A stretch of 37,987 nucleotides of DNA from Myxococcota bacterium (GCA_023150835.1 JAKLKB010000077.1:1-37987), one strand, 5' to 3'. Counted from the first letter of the stretch, positions 24,139-32,674 are shown. Notes: a model not told the origin generated them from the letters alone. Translations and numbers: made by a program.

Positions 24139-25152
24139 ATGGATCTCAAGACCAATTATCTTGGCATGACACTCAAGCACCCCCTTGTGCCCTCTGCTTC
24201 GCCGCTTTCGCATGACCTTGATGGCCTCCGACGCCTCGAAGATGCGGGCGCTTCCGCTGTCGTGATGTTTTCTCTCTTTGAAGAACAACTCCATCTCGAA
24301 TCCGAAGCCCTCCACAACCTGCTCGACTATGGCCGCGAAAGCGTCAGCGATGTCACTTCCTATTGGCGCGAACTTCCCAACTACGCGAGCGGTCCCGATC
24401 GATACCTCGAACTGATCAACAAAGCCAAAGAAACCCTCGAACTCCCGATCATCGGCAGTCTCAACTGCACCTCTCTCGGAGGATGGGTGGATTTTGCTGC
24501 GCTGATCCAAGAAGCGGGCGCAGACGCCCTCGAACTCAATCTCTATCACATCCCCACCAACCCAGAGGCCTCCGCCTCCGAACAAGAAGCCCAATACATC
24601 GAGATCATCAAAGCCATCCGTGCCCACGTCTCGATCCCGCTGGCCGTCAAGCTCCATCCGTTCTTTTCTTCTCTCCCTCACACCGCCCAACAGCTCGCAC
24701 AACACGGAGCCAACGGACTGGTCTTGTTCAACCGCTTTTACCAACCCGACTTTGATCTCGATACCCTCGATGTCGCCCCTCGTCTCGTCCTCAGCACTTC
24801 CGACGACCTGCGTTTGCCTTTGTGGTGGACCTCCATCCTTTACGCAAAGATCGAAGCGGATCTCGCCATCACCTCGGGCGTCCACAACCACCTCGACGTC
24901 CTCAAAGCCATGATGGCCGGTGCTTGTGTCGCCATGATGGCTTCGGAGCTTTTGCGTCATGGCCTTGGCCGCATCCCGATCATCCTCAACGACCTACAGC
25001 GCTGGATGGAAGAACACGAATACGAATCGATCCAACAAATGCAAGGCAGCATGAGTCACCACAACGTCCGTCAACCCCAAGCCTTCGAGCGTGTCAACTA
25101 CATGCGCGTCCTTCACTCCTACAACGAAGACCCCACTGGCCGCCTCTGGTAA
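24139..25152 (+). CDS. Dihydroorotate dehydrogenase-like FMN protein
   Basis: A 338-aa TIM-barrel protein of the DHOD family: MDLKTNYLGMTLKHPLVPSA at the start, LEDAGASAVVMFSLFEEQ, GSLNCTSLGGWVDFA, DALELNLYHIP, PLAVKLHPFFSSL (FMN-contacting Lys) and GANGLVLFNRFYQPDFD. Genes of this kind are often annotated next to nifJ in other bacteria; their role is not settled and true pyrimidine synthesis is uncertain. Strong GAGGAG lies before the ATG at 24139, and the larger open frame from 24034 overlaps nifJ. The 16-base gap makes an operon with nifJ very likely. Confidence 0.9.
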   Translation: MDLKTNYLGMTLKHPLVPSASPLSHDLDGLRRLEDAGASAVVMFSLFEEQLHLESEALHNLLDYGRESVSDVTSYWRELPNYASGPDRYLELINKAKETLELPIIGSLNCTSLGGWVDFAALIQEAGADALELNLYHIPTNPEASASEQEAQYIEIIKAIRAHVSIPLAVKLHPFFSSLPHTAQQLAQHGANGLVLFNRFYQPDFDLDTLDVAPRLVLSTSDDLRLPLWWTSILYAKIEADLAITSGVHNHLDVLKAMMAGACVAMMASELLRHGLGRIPIILNDLQRWMEEHEYESIQQMQGSMSHHNVRQPQAFERVNYMRVLHSYNEDPTGRLW

Positions 25153-25204
25153 AACTGTTGCTGTTTGGGAACAAACCTTGACCGGATCACTCACCAAGGC
25201 ATTG

Positions 25205-25393
25205 ATGTGCGGGCAAAGTGCCGTTCAAAAACTCTACGACCAAAAAGATCCAGAGCTTACTTTTTTTCGTAATACCATTAGCGAATTAGTCGCCCACCCC
25301 TTCGAGGATCGCGCTGAAAAACAACTGTCGGTCCTCATCGACCTCATCCACTCCGCCCAAAAAAGCATTCAGATCTTGCGAGCCAAACATTAG
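25205..25393 (+). CDS. Small protein of unknown function
   Basis: A 62-aa frame starting at ATG 25205, with AAGG seven bases upstream: MCGQSAVQKLYDQKDPELTF, then a helical stretch to the end (EDRAEKQLSVLIDLIHSAQK). The composition is that of a real helical protein, unlike shadow frames nearby, and the frame fills the gap after the DHOD-like gene. A TTG at 25178 is another possible start. Its stop overlaps the convergent stop of the protease-like gene. No family recognised. Confidence 0.45.
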   Translation: MCGQSAVQKLYDQKDPELTFFRNTISELVAHPFEDRAEKQLSVLIDLIHSAQKSIQILRAKH

Positions 25394-26553
25394 CGCGTGG
25401 CTGCCTTCACGTTTTGATGATACACCAACATCTCCGCAGGATCGGTCGTGATCTGGCTGCCTGATTTGTGCGGCCACGGATCGTAGAGAGCATTTTCGCC
25501 GCTGCCTTTGCCATCGTTAAAGAACAAGGCAAAGTGATTGCCACCGCCGCTCCCGATAGTGTCCACCAATTTGATGTTCATCTGATCGAACATCCCCTTC
25601 AAAGGCTGCTCTTTGCCGAGATAAGCAACATCTGTGTCGATGTATTTCTTCATCGCCCCGACACTGATCGTCTCATTTTTGAAGTCGTAGCCTTCTTTTC
25701 TCTCCACTTGGCGTAGCTGTTTGTACACGATGGTTTTGAGATCAGCGAGGTCTTGTTGTGTGACGTTGTTGTTTTTAATTCGCTCTTTGATACCAGACAA
25801 TTTGTCAAATTCTGGAATCTTTGCATCCTTCCAAACGGTCCCTCCGAGGTGTTCGGGCGTAGCGTTTCCTCGATCTTCGATCACGCGCACGAGATCTTGG
25901 AGGCCCTTTTGACCGCCTTGAATCACAGCCCCTGCCACAAGACACGTTGCTCCACAACCATTGGCGTCTGACTCATTGCTGAACTTCGTGTCGTACTGTG
26001 TAAACCCCTTCAATGATTCCATGCGTGCGCTTTTGTCACCAAGCAAGTCGACTTTTTTGCTCATCTGATCGGCCGTCGGATTCAATTCGGAGCCTGTGAC
26101 GCCTTTCTTGTAAAAGCGATCTTCGACCGCACCGCTGGTGCCGGGCCCTGTGCCAAATCCGCCTTCTTGGTTTAGGCGTGCCTGTTGGAGAGAGCCTTGG
26201 ATGCCACCCGTCGGCACAAAAGAAGGTGCCGCAGCAGGGGCCGAAGCACCCGAAGAAAGCGGGAGATGTTGAACATGCGCGGATTTGAGATGTTGTTGGA
26301 GCCCTTGCGAAAGTTGCGTATCCCCTTTGGGCGCGGGGGCTTCTTGTGAAAAAGCTTGTGTTGCTTGACCGAGCAGTTGGGCTGCGGCCTGCGTTCCTTT
26401 GTCAAAAACAGATTGTAGGCGTGCTCCCAAAGAAGAGGAGGGCGCTGACGATGGAGTGGTCGTTTCTTGGGTGGCCTCCGACTTTTGCGGAGCTTGTGTA
26501 GACGAAGATTGCGGAGTGGTCGGGGGTTTGGGACGTTGATCAAAAATACGCAC
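25390..26553 (-). CDS. Putative papain/C39-like cysteine protease, effector-like
   Basis: 387 aa. Residues 1-~140 are Pro/Ser/Thr/Gln-rich with no signal peptide. The rest has the order expected of a papain-fold protease: SDANGCGATCLVAGAV with a probable nucleophile Cys200 followed by Gly, GGGNHFALFFND with His340, and ALYDPWP with Asp358. The spacing and the N-C-G/H/DP pattern recall C39-like peptidases. The function is inferred from these motifs only; it could be a secreted or injected effector, or a cytoplasmic hydrolase. The start is GTG at 26553 with AAAGGAG seven bases upstream. It lies 186 bp downstream of the HEAT-like gene, and an 8-bp stem-loop sits in that gap. Confidence 0.6.
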   Translation of the reverse strand: MRIFDQRPKPPTTPQSSSTQAPQKSEATQETTTPSSAPSSSLGARLQSVFDKGTQAAAQLLGQATQAFSQEAPAPKGDTQLSQGLQQHLKSAHVQHLPLSSGASAPAAAPSFVPTGGIQGSLQQARLNQEGGFGTGPGTSGAVEDRFYKKGVTGSELNPTADQMSKKVDLLGDKSARMESLKGFTQYDTKFSNESDANGCGATCLVAGAVIQGGQKGLQDLVRVIEDRGNATPEHLGGTVWKDAKIPEFDKLSGIKERIKNNNVTQQDLADLKTIVYKQLRQVERKEGYDFKNETISVGAMKKYIDTDVAYLGKEQPLKGMFDQMNIKLVDTIGSGGGNHFALFFNDGKGSGENALYDPWPHKSGSQITTDPAEMLVYHQNVKAATR

Positions 26554-26578
26554 AGTAGGACTCCTTTACGCACGTTTC

Positions 26579-26605
26579 GCAGCGTGCGATCACAAAACAC
26601 GCTGC
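26579..26605. promoter_or_regulatory. 8-bp inverted repeat in the leader of the protease-like gene
   Basis: GCAGCGTG and CACGCTGC are perfect arms around an 11-base loop, 26-52 bases before the GTG start of the minus-strand gene. There is no T run, so an operator or leader hairpin is more likely than a terminator. Confidence 0.4.
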
Positions 26606-26739
26606 ATGGCTTCACATAGCATCGCGCCCTCCACCAAAAAGTTTCGAGATGTGCGCGGTATCACACGTTGTTGCGATCGTCGATGAAAAGGCGTGACGAT
26701 GCGCTCGACTTCGCAGGTCGCTCGCAACCGCATCACCCC

Positions 26740-29325
26740 TCAACCAAGCAACCACTTGACGATCAAGCCAAGCAACAACCCCAACGCAAGCGCCACGCCG
26801 ATCAAGATCAGATTGGGTGTCGTGAAAGCGCTTTGGCCGATAAAGGTGTGGTGGCTGAGTTCAAGATCCGTAAAGTACATCGTTCGTGCAGCGGATTCTT
26901 CTTCGGGCGTAGTCTCCGAGGTCATCTGCGCCGCATAGGCCTTGATCAAAGGATGGTTGTCCTCGCGCATCTTTTGGAGAAGAACCAAGACTTGGGGGCG
27001 TGGAAAGCGCGTCAGTGTATGAAGCGCTTGAAAGCGCATATCATCGCTATAAGCAAAGGTTTTTTTGCGCTTTTCTAACAAGATCCGCTTGATCAACCCG
27101 ATGCTTTTGTCGTCATGAAAAAGACCAAGCATCCACACCGCACTATGGCGCAATCCCGGTGCTTTTTCCGTTTGTTCGAGTTCTTGCGCCAGCCAAACCA
27201 GCCCGTCAATCGATTGCGTACGCTGGAGATACTGAAGAACCAGCTCCTCCAGATCGGGAAGGTGACACAGCGCACGCGCTTGAAGCATCTTGAGCAAAAA
27301 CGCCCGAACCTTCGGGGAGTCATGCGCAATAGCCTGATTGAGCAACCGCTGTCGCTCTGCCCTCTGCAGCGGCTCAGTCAGACGGTGTAGCAGGTAGTCT
27401 TCAAAGATCTGCGGTGCAAAACGACGACTCAATTCGAGGATAACATCCTGTTGCTCATCCAACACCAGTCCCGAACGCATCCGCTCAAACAAGGACTTGA
27501 AAGCACTGTCCCGCTTTTGTGACGGCGCGTTGCGCGCCACTTCGATCAAAAGTTCGACTTGCTGTTGAAAAGCGCTCGGATCGTCTTGGGCTTTTTCGGA
27601 AAGCTCGTCGAGACATTGCGGAAGGGCCTGCTGCGCGAGTTCGGCAAGGACTTCGCGGGCATCTTTGTTTCCGCGTTGCTTGCCATCCTCGATCAGTTGA
27701 TGGACATGCTGCGGCTCAGCCACGTGATCAAGCAGCTTTTGAAGTCCCGCTTTTACGCTAACCGAATCGTCCGCCTCTCCCTCATCGAATCGGTTGAGTA
27801 GCTTTTTGAGCCCCGAATAGACCCCTTGTTCGATCTGTTGATCGATAAATTCTTGCAAAACCCCCACCCCTCCTTCCACAAATTCTTTGGACGGAGCTTG
27901 GCGGATCTGAGCAAGCAAGGCTTCTTGCGAGGCCTCGATGCGTTCGGGTGGCAGCGAAGAAAGCAACGATTGGCGCAACGCGGCCTGAAAAGGTTCGGTG
28001 TGCGAAAGCTGCATCACGTATTGCGCGAGAACATCGGGAGGCGTGTGTGCAAGCTGGCTAGCGATCTGTTCTTGGTAAGCTTCTCGCATCTGTTCATCAG
28101 AAAGACGCTGCGAAGACAGATGAAATTGTTGTACAGCAGACTGGATCTGTTGCTGAACAAGCAGCGGATCAACACCCAAACTTCCCGGGGGCAAGTTCGC
28201 GTTGGGAAGGGAAACACCCGTATGTTGGTGTTGTTGTGCGAGGAAAGCTTGGAGATAACCTTGGGCTTTTCCTGATCGAATAAAGTCTTCAAAACCATCG
28301 CTCGCAGCAAGCGCTGCGGGTTGCCAGTGGCTTGGAAAGCGCACGTCAGATTGTTGCGAAAGAGCGCTCCAATCCACACGCTGGAGCGGTGCAAGATCAT
28401 CTGAAAGCGGTTTGCCTTGGATGGCGGGCAGGTCCACCGAACTCAACGGCTGCGCCTCAGAAGCGGCAAGCAAAGAAGACGAAGGCGAATACACCGAAGA
28501 AAGCGCATCGTTGGACAAAGCGGGAGACTGAAAGCTCGGTAGATCAGCCATGCTCCCACGCATCGGATTTGCGCCTTGGATCGTCGGCCATTGTTCGGAG
28601 GTCGGGTTCGCTTGAAACAGATCAAGAATAAAACGCCCCGAACGAACATATTGCGCAAAGGCCTCGCCTTCTTTTTTGACGTTTTCTTCTTTTTGTTTCC
28701 CTTGATCCGTTCGCTCTTTTTCGTCGAACAGCTCTTGTAATTCTGGGGGAATCTGATCGGGTTGTAAGCCCAACTCTTTTAACAAACTCTCGCGATCCAT
28801 ACTGGCCATGAGTTCGCGCAGAGACATCTTGTCACGCACTTTGTTCGCACTACCACGCCTCAGGATCTGTCGGTTGATCGGGATGCTTGGAAAGCGCAAC
28901 ATCAGCCCATCCACGTCCAGCGCCCCGTCCACATCAGGGTTATGGCGCAGAGTGATCTCAAAAAAATCACCCAGTTCGTTGCGGTGGACCTCGGGCGGGA
29001 TCACCACCGTGTTGATGCCGATGGTTTGGAAGTGCGCGGAAAACTCGCGGCCAAACTGACGCTCTGGTGTAGGTCGGTTGAGAAGTTCGCCGTTGAGTTC
29101 GGTCCCTTCGGCACTAAAAAGCAAGGCCAAGAACGGCATCTTTTGGCAGAGGCGTTGGACTTCTTCGTAAAGGCGGGTATTGATGCGGCGCAGCATCTGG
29201 TGGCCGGGGGGATACATCTTGTGCGCGTTGGCAACCGCACGAAGTTGACGCAAGACATCAAGGACTTCGTCTTGTTTGGGCAGCGGAGCGTCTTGAAGGT
29301 TGAAGATCTTGCGGTCATTGCGCAT
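26740..29325 (-). CDS. Large helical (HEAT-like) tail-anchored protein
   Basis: 861 aa. The N-terminal ~190 residues contain AHKMYPPGHQMLRRI and LLFSAEGTELNGELLN, a pattern I associate with N-terminal domains of deltaproteobacterial HEAT or HD-type proteins. A charged segment and a Ser/Pro/Gln-rich stretch (~190-400) follow, then long alpha-helical repeats to ~830 (for example SPKVRAFLLKMLQARALCHLPDLEELVLQYL). It ends with one hydrophobic helix, LILIGVALALGLLLGLIVKWL, so it should be anchored by its C-terminus with the bulk in the cytoplasm. The ATG at 29325 overlaps the end of the kinase gene by 11 bases, so the two are translationally coupled and probably act together. A scaffold or kinase-substrate role is inference. 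Confidence 0.78.
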   Translation of the reverse strand: MRNDRKIFNLQDAPLPKQDEVLDVLRQLRAVANAHKMYPPGHQMLRRINTRLYEEVQRLCQKMPFLALLFSAEGTELNGELLNRPTPERQFGREFSAHFQTIGINTVVIPPEVHRNELGDFFEITLRHNPDVDGALDVDGLMLRFPSIPINRQILRRGSANKVRDKMSLRELMASMDRESLLKELGLQPDQIPPELQELFDEKERTDQGKQKEENVKKEGEAFAQYVRSGRFILDLFQANPTSEQWPTIQGANPMRGSMADLPSFQSPALSNDALSSVYSPSSSLLAASEAQPLSSVDLPAIQGKPLSDDLAPLQRVDWSALSQQSDVRFPSHWQPAALAASDGFEDFIRSGKAQGYLQAFLAQQHQHTGVSLPNANLPPGSLGVDPLLVQQQIQSAVQQFHLSSQRLSDEQMREAYQEQIASQLAHTPPDVLAQYVMQLSHTEPFQAALRQSLLSSLPPERIEASQEALLAQIRQAPSKEFVEGGVGVLQEFIDQQIEQGVYSGLKKLLNRFDEGEADDSVSVKAGLQKLLDHVAEPQHVHQLIEDGKQRGNKDAREVLAELAQQALPQCLDELSEKAQDDPSAFQQQVELLIEVARNAPSQKRDSAFKSLFERMRSGLVLDEQQDVILELSRRFAPQIFEDYLLHRLTEPLQRAERQRLLNQAIAHDSPKVRAFLLKMLQARALCHLPDLEELVLQYLQRTQSIDGLVWLAQELEQTEKAPGLRHSAVWMLGLFHDDKSIGLIKRILLEKRKKTFAYSDDMRFQALHTLTRFPRPQVLVLLQKMREDNHPLIKAYAAQMTSETTPEEESAARTMYFTDLELSHHTFIGQSAFTTPNLILIGVALALGLLLGLIVKWLLG

Positions 29326-32176
29326 GGTGGGTCTCGCGTATCAAAGCAAGAGAAGAGAAAGCCAAAGAACGCTGAGAGCGAAGGGGGGAAAGAGGCCGAT
29401 ACATGGGGCGTACCGAAGACGCACAACCCAAACAAGCAGCGCGCTCTTGGGAGGCAAAAACAGAACGAACAGAGGAGCAATGCCGTTGGCCAAAAAAACC
29501 CCGTGTTCGCGGACGTTCAAGCAAGAGTGTCGTTCGTGTGAAAAACGCTGATCTGTTCGCCCAAGACGGGGTCAAGGGGGCCGCGCTCCCTTGCAGAGTC
29601 TGGTACCTCGCCCCACAAAACCATTCAACGGCGTCGCTCCTACGAATAGCGCTATCTTGGAAGACAGAAGCAGAAAGAACAACGCGATCTTGAGACGCAA
29701 AAACACGGTGGGCCGGAGCTTTGCTGTCGATATTTGCGGGAGGACTGACACTGCGTTGCAGAAGATAAAAGCCGATGGCTGCGAGCGCCGTCACGGCAAC
29801 AAGCAGCAGCCAAAACAGCGCACGCGAGCGAGGTCGCTGATTTTTGGAAAAATCGGGCTGTTTGCGTTGATAAGCGCCTCGCTGCGCAGGAGGTTTGGAA
29901 GCAAGGCCGGGGTGACGAATTTCGAGTTCCTCAAGCGACAAGATCTGGTCTTTTGTGTCTTGCGGTGTGGTCGATGTAGCCGGTGTGGTCGAGCGTTCGG
30001 TATTTTTTTTCACAACGGGAAGATCTGAGTGACTCCCCGAAGGTCGAGACCCCGCCACCGTCAAGATCTGCATCCGCCCGATCGTCTGGCTGCCGGGTGC
30101 GGTGCCGTTCGCTGTTGGCAACGCAGGTTGAGAGAGCGCTTCGTCTTCAAAGCTCGACCCTTCGGACTCTCCCATGAGCTCGCCCTCTTTGTGGGAATAG
30201 TCTTCGAGCAAAAGTTCCATCATTAATTCAGACAGATTCAATCGGGGTTCTTCGCATCTTCGCAGGTGCTTTGCGAGACGCCCGAGCATCTCTTCGATCG
30301 GAAGCGGATCGTTGGGCAGTTCGGGTTGCCCAAGCCCTTTGAGCAGCTTGTTGGCTTCTTGACGGAGTTCTTCAGGTTCAAGGATCGGCTTGAGAGAACG
30401 TGCGGTGAGTTCTTCCGCTTTGAAGGTTTCGCCGCTGTCCTTCTCGAAGTGTTGGACTCCAACAAGGATCTCTCGAAGTTCTCGGCTGACGTCAAGCACC
30501 GAATCAGGCCGTTTTTCCCGCGATTTGGAGAGGCAACGCTCCACCAACTTTTGCAGCCGAGGCGGAAAGATCATATCGGGCCGGATCTGCGTCAGGGGCG
30601 GAGGCTGCGTGTAGAGGTGATCCATCAGGATCTTGACCATGTTTTCGCCAAAAAACGGAGGAATCCCCACGAGACATTCGTACAAAATGATACCGACGCT
30701 GTAGACGTCGGAGCGATGGTCGATATCGGTCTGTCCTGCGGCTTGTTCGGGGGACATATAACTGGGAGTACCGAGAAACATCCCCGTGACGGTTAGCTGT
30801 TGGGCATCTTCGCTGTTGAGTTTGGCGATCCCAAAGTCGATCAAACAAAGGTCTTCGAGCGGTCCCTTGGGGCTTTCGCGCAAAAAGATGTTGCCCGGCT
30901 TGAGGTCGCGGTGAACGATCCCGCGCTGGTGCGTATAAGCAAGCGCATCACAAAGTTGATCAAAAAAGCATAGAATCTCAGGAGGATTGAGTTTTTTTCG
31001 CCCTGTTTCAACGCGAAACTCACGAAAGTCCTGACCGCGCAACAGCTCCATTGCAAGAAAACAACCCAGTTCGTCTTCTTGGCCCGAAGAGACCGTCCGA
31101 ACGATGTGCGGATGTTCGAGAGAAAGCTGTACCCGCGACTCTCGCTTAAAACGATCCAACACACTTTGATCGGTGCTGAGTTGCATCGGCAAGATCTTGA
31201 CCGCCACTTCTTCGTTGGTTCTTTGATCGGTGGCTTGGTACACCGCCCCCATCCCACCTTGCCCCAATTTCTTGTGCAGCGCAAAACGACTCCCGATGAT
31301 CTTGCCGATCAATGGGTCTTTTTTGGTCTCTTTGGTCGGAAGAGAAGTGCGGATCTGTGCGTTGCTTTTCGGCGCTTCGGCAAGCGAAGAGGCGATCCCT
31401 GTGGATTCAAAAACATACGCATCGTCTTGGTTGTCAAAGTCCTCGGCGCTTTTGGCAGGAGGTTGATGGATACGAAGGCTCGGCTGATCGGCTGTTTTTT
31501 TGGGAGAGGCAGTCAAACCCTTTGAGACGGCGTTGGGTTGTGGTGTTGCATCGTTGGATATCCCCGAAGGAAGGGACATTAAGCCTTTGGGGATCAGGCT
31601 TGGCTGTGGGGTCACGTCTTTGTGGGCTGTGGTGGGCGGCGAGGTCAGACCTTTTGGCAGAGGGGCGGGCTGCGCGGTGTTGTCCTTGGAAACCCCGATC
31701 GGAAGGGACGTTAAGCCTTTGGGGATCGCGGTGGGATGGGGAGTCGCATCTTTGTTGACCCCTGCGGGTGGAGAAGAAAGCCCCTTTGGGAGTGTTGTGG
31801 GTTGTGCTGTGTTGTCTTTCAACAGATGCGCAGGAAGGGAAGTCAGGCCCTTTGCAACGGGGCTTTGGGGGGGAGCAGCGTCTTTCGCCACCCCCGCAGG
31901 CGGCGTTGTTTCTTCCACAAAGTCGTCGATGCCCAACGGGGCGGTTTTTTCCACAAATTGTATCGACTCAGGTTTTGTCGTTTCTTCTTGAAGCTGGGGG
32001 GGAAGGTGTGTCTTGGATGCCTGTTTCGCCTCGGGAGTGTGGGGAGAAGCATGCGAAACAGACGGTGCGCCGTCCGACGCAAGAGAAGACGCGTAGGGGG
32101 AAGGTTCGAAGTCGTCTTGGACGCCATCTCTCTCCGCTTCGGGAGGAGGTTGCATCATCTTCGGTGGATTCGGCAT
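29315..32176 (-). CDS. Hanks-type Ser/Thr protein kinase, membrane-anchored
   Basis: 953 aa. Residues 1-~280 are low-complexity and include six 22-residue repeats. The kinase domain spans ~295-575: GQGGMG (306-310), VAVK (Lys 327), HRDLKPGN (422-429), DFG (447-449), SPE (475-477), DVYSVGIILYE. After a charged regulatory segment, one membrane helix lies at ~786-807 (ALFWLLLVAVTALAAIGFYLL). The short far side is mostly not native: residues ~853-899 come from a full 139-bp element. With a cytoplasmic N-terminus the kinase faces the cytoplasm. GGAG precedes the ATG by six bases. The gene is divergent from the cyclic-nucleotide-binding gene, and its end overlaps the HEAT-like gene. Confidence 0.93.
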   Translation of the reverse strand: MPNPPKMMQPPPEAERDGVQDDFEPSPYASSLASDGAPSVSHASPHTPEAKQASKTHLPPQLQEETTKPESIQFVEKTAPLGIDDFVEETTPPAGVAKDAAPPQSPVAKGLTSLPAHLLKDNTAQPTTLPKGLSSPPAGVNKDATPHPTAIPKGLTSLPIGVSKDNTAQPAPLPKGLTSPPTTAHKDVTPQPSLIPKGLMSLPSGISNDATPQPNAVSKGLTASPKKTADQPSLRIHQPPAKSAEDFDNQDDAYVFESTGIASSLAEAPKSNAQIRTSLPTKETKKDPLIGKIIGSRFALHKKLGQGGMGAVYQATDQRTNEEVAVKILPMQLSTDQSVLDRFKRESRVQLSLEHPHIVRTVSSGQEDELGCFLAMELLRGQDFREFRVETGRKKLNPPEILCFFDQLCDALAYTHQRGIVHRDLKPGNIFLRESPKGPLEDLCLIDFGIAKLNSEDAQQLTVTGMFLGTPSYMSPEQAAGQTDIDHRSDVYSVGIILYECLVGIPPFFGENMVKILMDHLYTQPPPLTQIRPDMIFPPRLQKLVERCLSKSREKRPDSVLDVSRELREILVGVQHFEKDSGETFKAEELTARSLKPILEPEELRQEANKLLKGLGQPELPNDPLPIEEMLGRLAKHLRRCEEPRLNLSELMMELLLEDYSHKEGELMGESEGSSFEDEALSQPALPTANGTAPGSQTIGRMQILTVAGSRPSGSHSDLPVVKKNTERSTTPATSTTPQDTKDQILSLEELEIRHPGLASKPPAQRGAYQRKQPDFSKNQRPRSRALFWLLLVAVTALAAIGFYLLQRSVSPPANIDSKAPAHRVFASQDRVVLSASVFQDSAIRRSDAVEWFCGARYQTLQGSAAPLTPSWANRSAFFTRTTLLLERPRTRGFFGQRHCSSVRSVFASQERAACLGCASSVRPMYRPLSPLRSQRSLAFSSLALIRETHHAQ
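29482..29620 (+). repeat. 139-bp three-hairpin element, copy D (3' part of kinase gene)
   Basis: Runs from GCCGTTGGCCAAAAAAACC to GCCCCACAAAA. Blocks CCCCGTGTTCGCGG, TTCAAGCAAGAG, GATCTGTTCGCC, CGGGGTCAAGGG and GCGCTCCCTTGC align with copies A-C. Stem 3 is damaged (TCTGGTACC replaces the usual GGGGYGTGGGG). On the minus strand CGAACACGGGG is followed by seven T. The minus-strand frame is open and fused to the kinase (CGARYQTLQGSAAPLTP). Confidence 0.8.
31523..31918 (-). repeat. Tandem 66-bp coding repeat in the kinase N-terminus
   Basis: Six consecutive units of 22 codons (kinase residues 87-218), for example KGLTSLPIGVSKDNTAQPAP followed by LP. The KGL(T/S)S(L/P)P and KD(N/A)T(A/P)QP cores are conserved, and a partial seventh unit follows. 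The encoded segment is Pro-rich and probably disordered. Exact unit length means copy number can change without frameshift. Confidence 0.85.
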
Positions 32177-32674
32177 TAACTGCTCCGTGACAGGAGACTT
32201 GGTTCCGTCCTTGTGTCAGGGCCTCACAAAACGCTGGCTCTGCGTGAGTCTCGTCGCGGTGGTATTCGATGATCTTCAAAGCTTTTCGCAGGCATTCCAT
32301 CGAGAAACCTCCGCGATCTCTGTTTCCCCGCAAAAAAACAGGGAAAAGTCGCTTTGCATGACGAGAATCCCCGCGAAGGTATCACCGACCCTTACAACCG
32401 TCAAGAAAGCAAAACAAACAAACAATCGACTTTTTTATCCATTATTCGGGGAAGATCGAAATTCGGTGCAGATCTACCATCCGCAAACAACCTACTCTCT
32501 AGGGTCTTGGTGTGCTGTTTCTTGTGAAAGAAGAGATATGGATCTTTTGCAGATCGCGCTTGACGATGTATGATCTTGGCGGACTGTGTTCGAGATCGTA
32601 CGACGGCCCAAGCGGCCCGATCAAGCCGATGGGCCGCTCTACTGAAACGCCAACAAGCAAGGAGCGACTGAGGA
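32177..32674. other. 498-bp divergent intergenic region
   Basis: Lies between the kinase gene (-) and the cyclic-nucleotide-binding gene (+). It holds a candidate minus-strand promoter (32376-32404) and an AT-rich middle (32400-32460). A short plus-strand frame (32187-32573) lacks a ribosome site and a protein-like composition. I see no RNA gene or repeat family here. Confidence 0.6.
32376..32404 (-). promoter_or_regulatory. Candidate sigma70-type promoter for the kinase operon
   Basis: On the minus strand TTGACG (32404-32399) and TACCTT (32381-32376) are 17 bases apart. The same -10 sequence and spacing occur in the acyltransferase promoter. Initiation near 32369 would give a leader of about 190 bases, long but possible. 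Confidence 0.35.

Noticed and set aside
24088-24960. 290-aa minus-strand frame opposite the DHOD-like gene
   Set aside because: Shadow of a strongly conserved gene; acidic, Val/Gly-rich composition without family motifs.
32187-32573. 128-aa plus-strand frame in the kinase/CNB gap
   Set aside because: No ribosome site, no motif and an irregular composition; it lies over a candidate minus-strand promoter.
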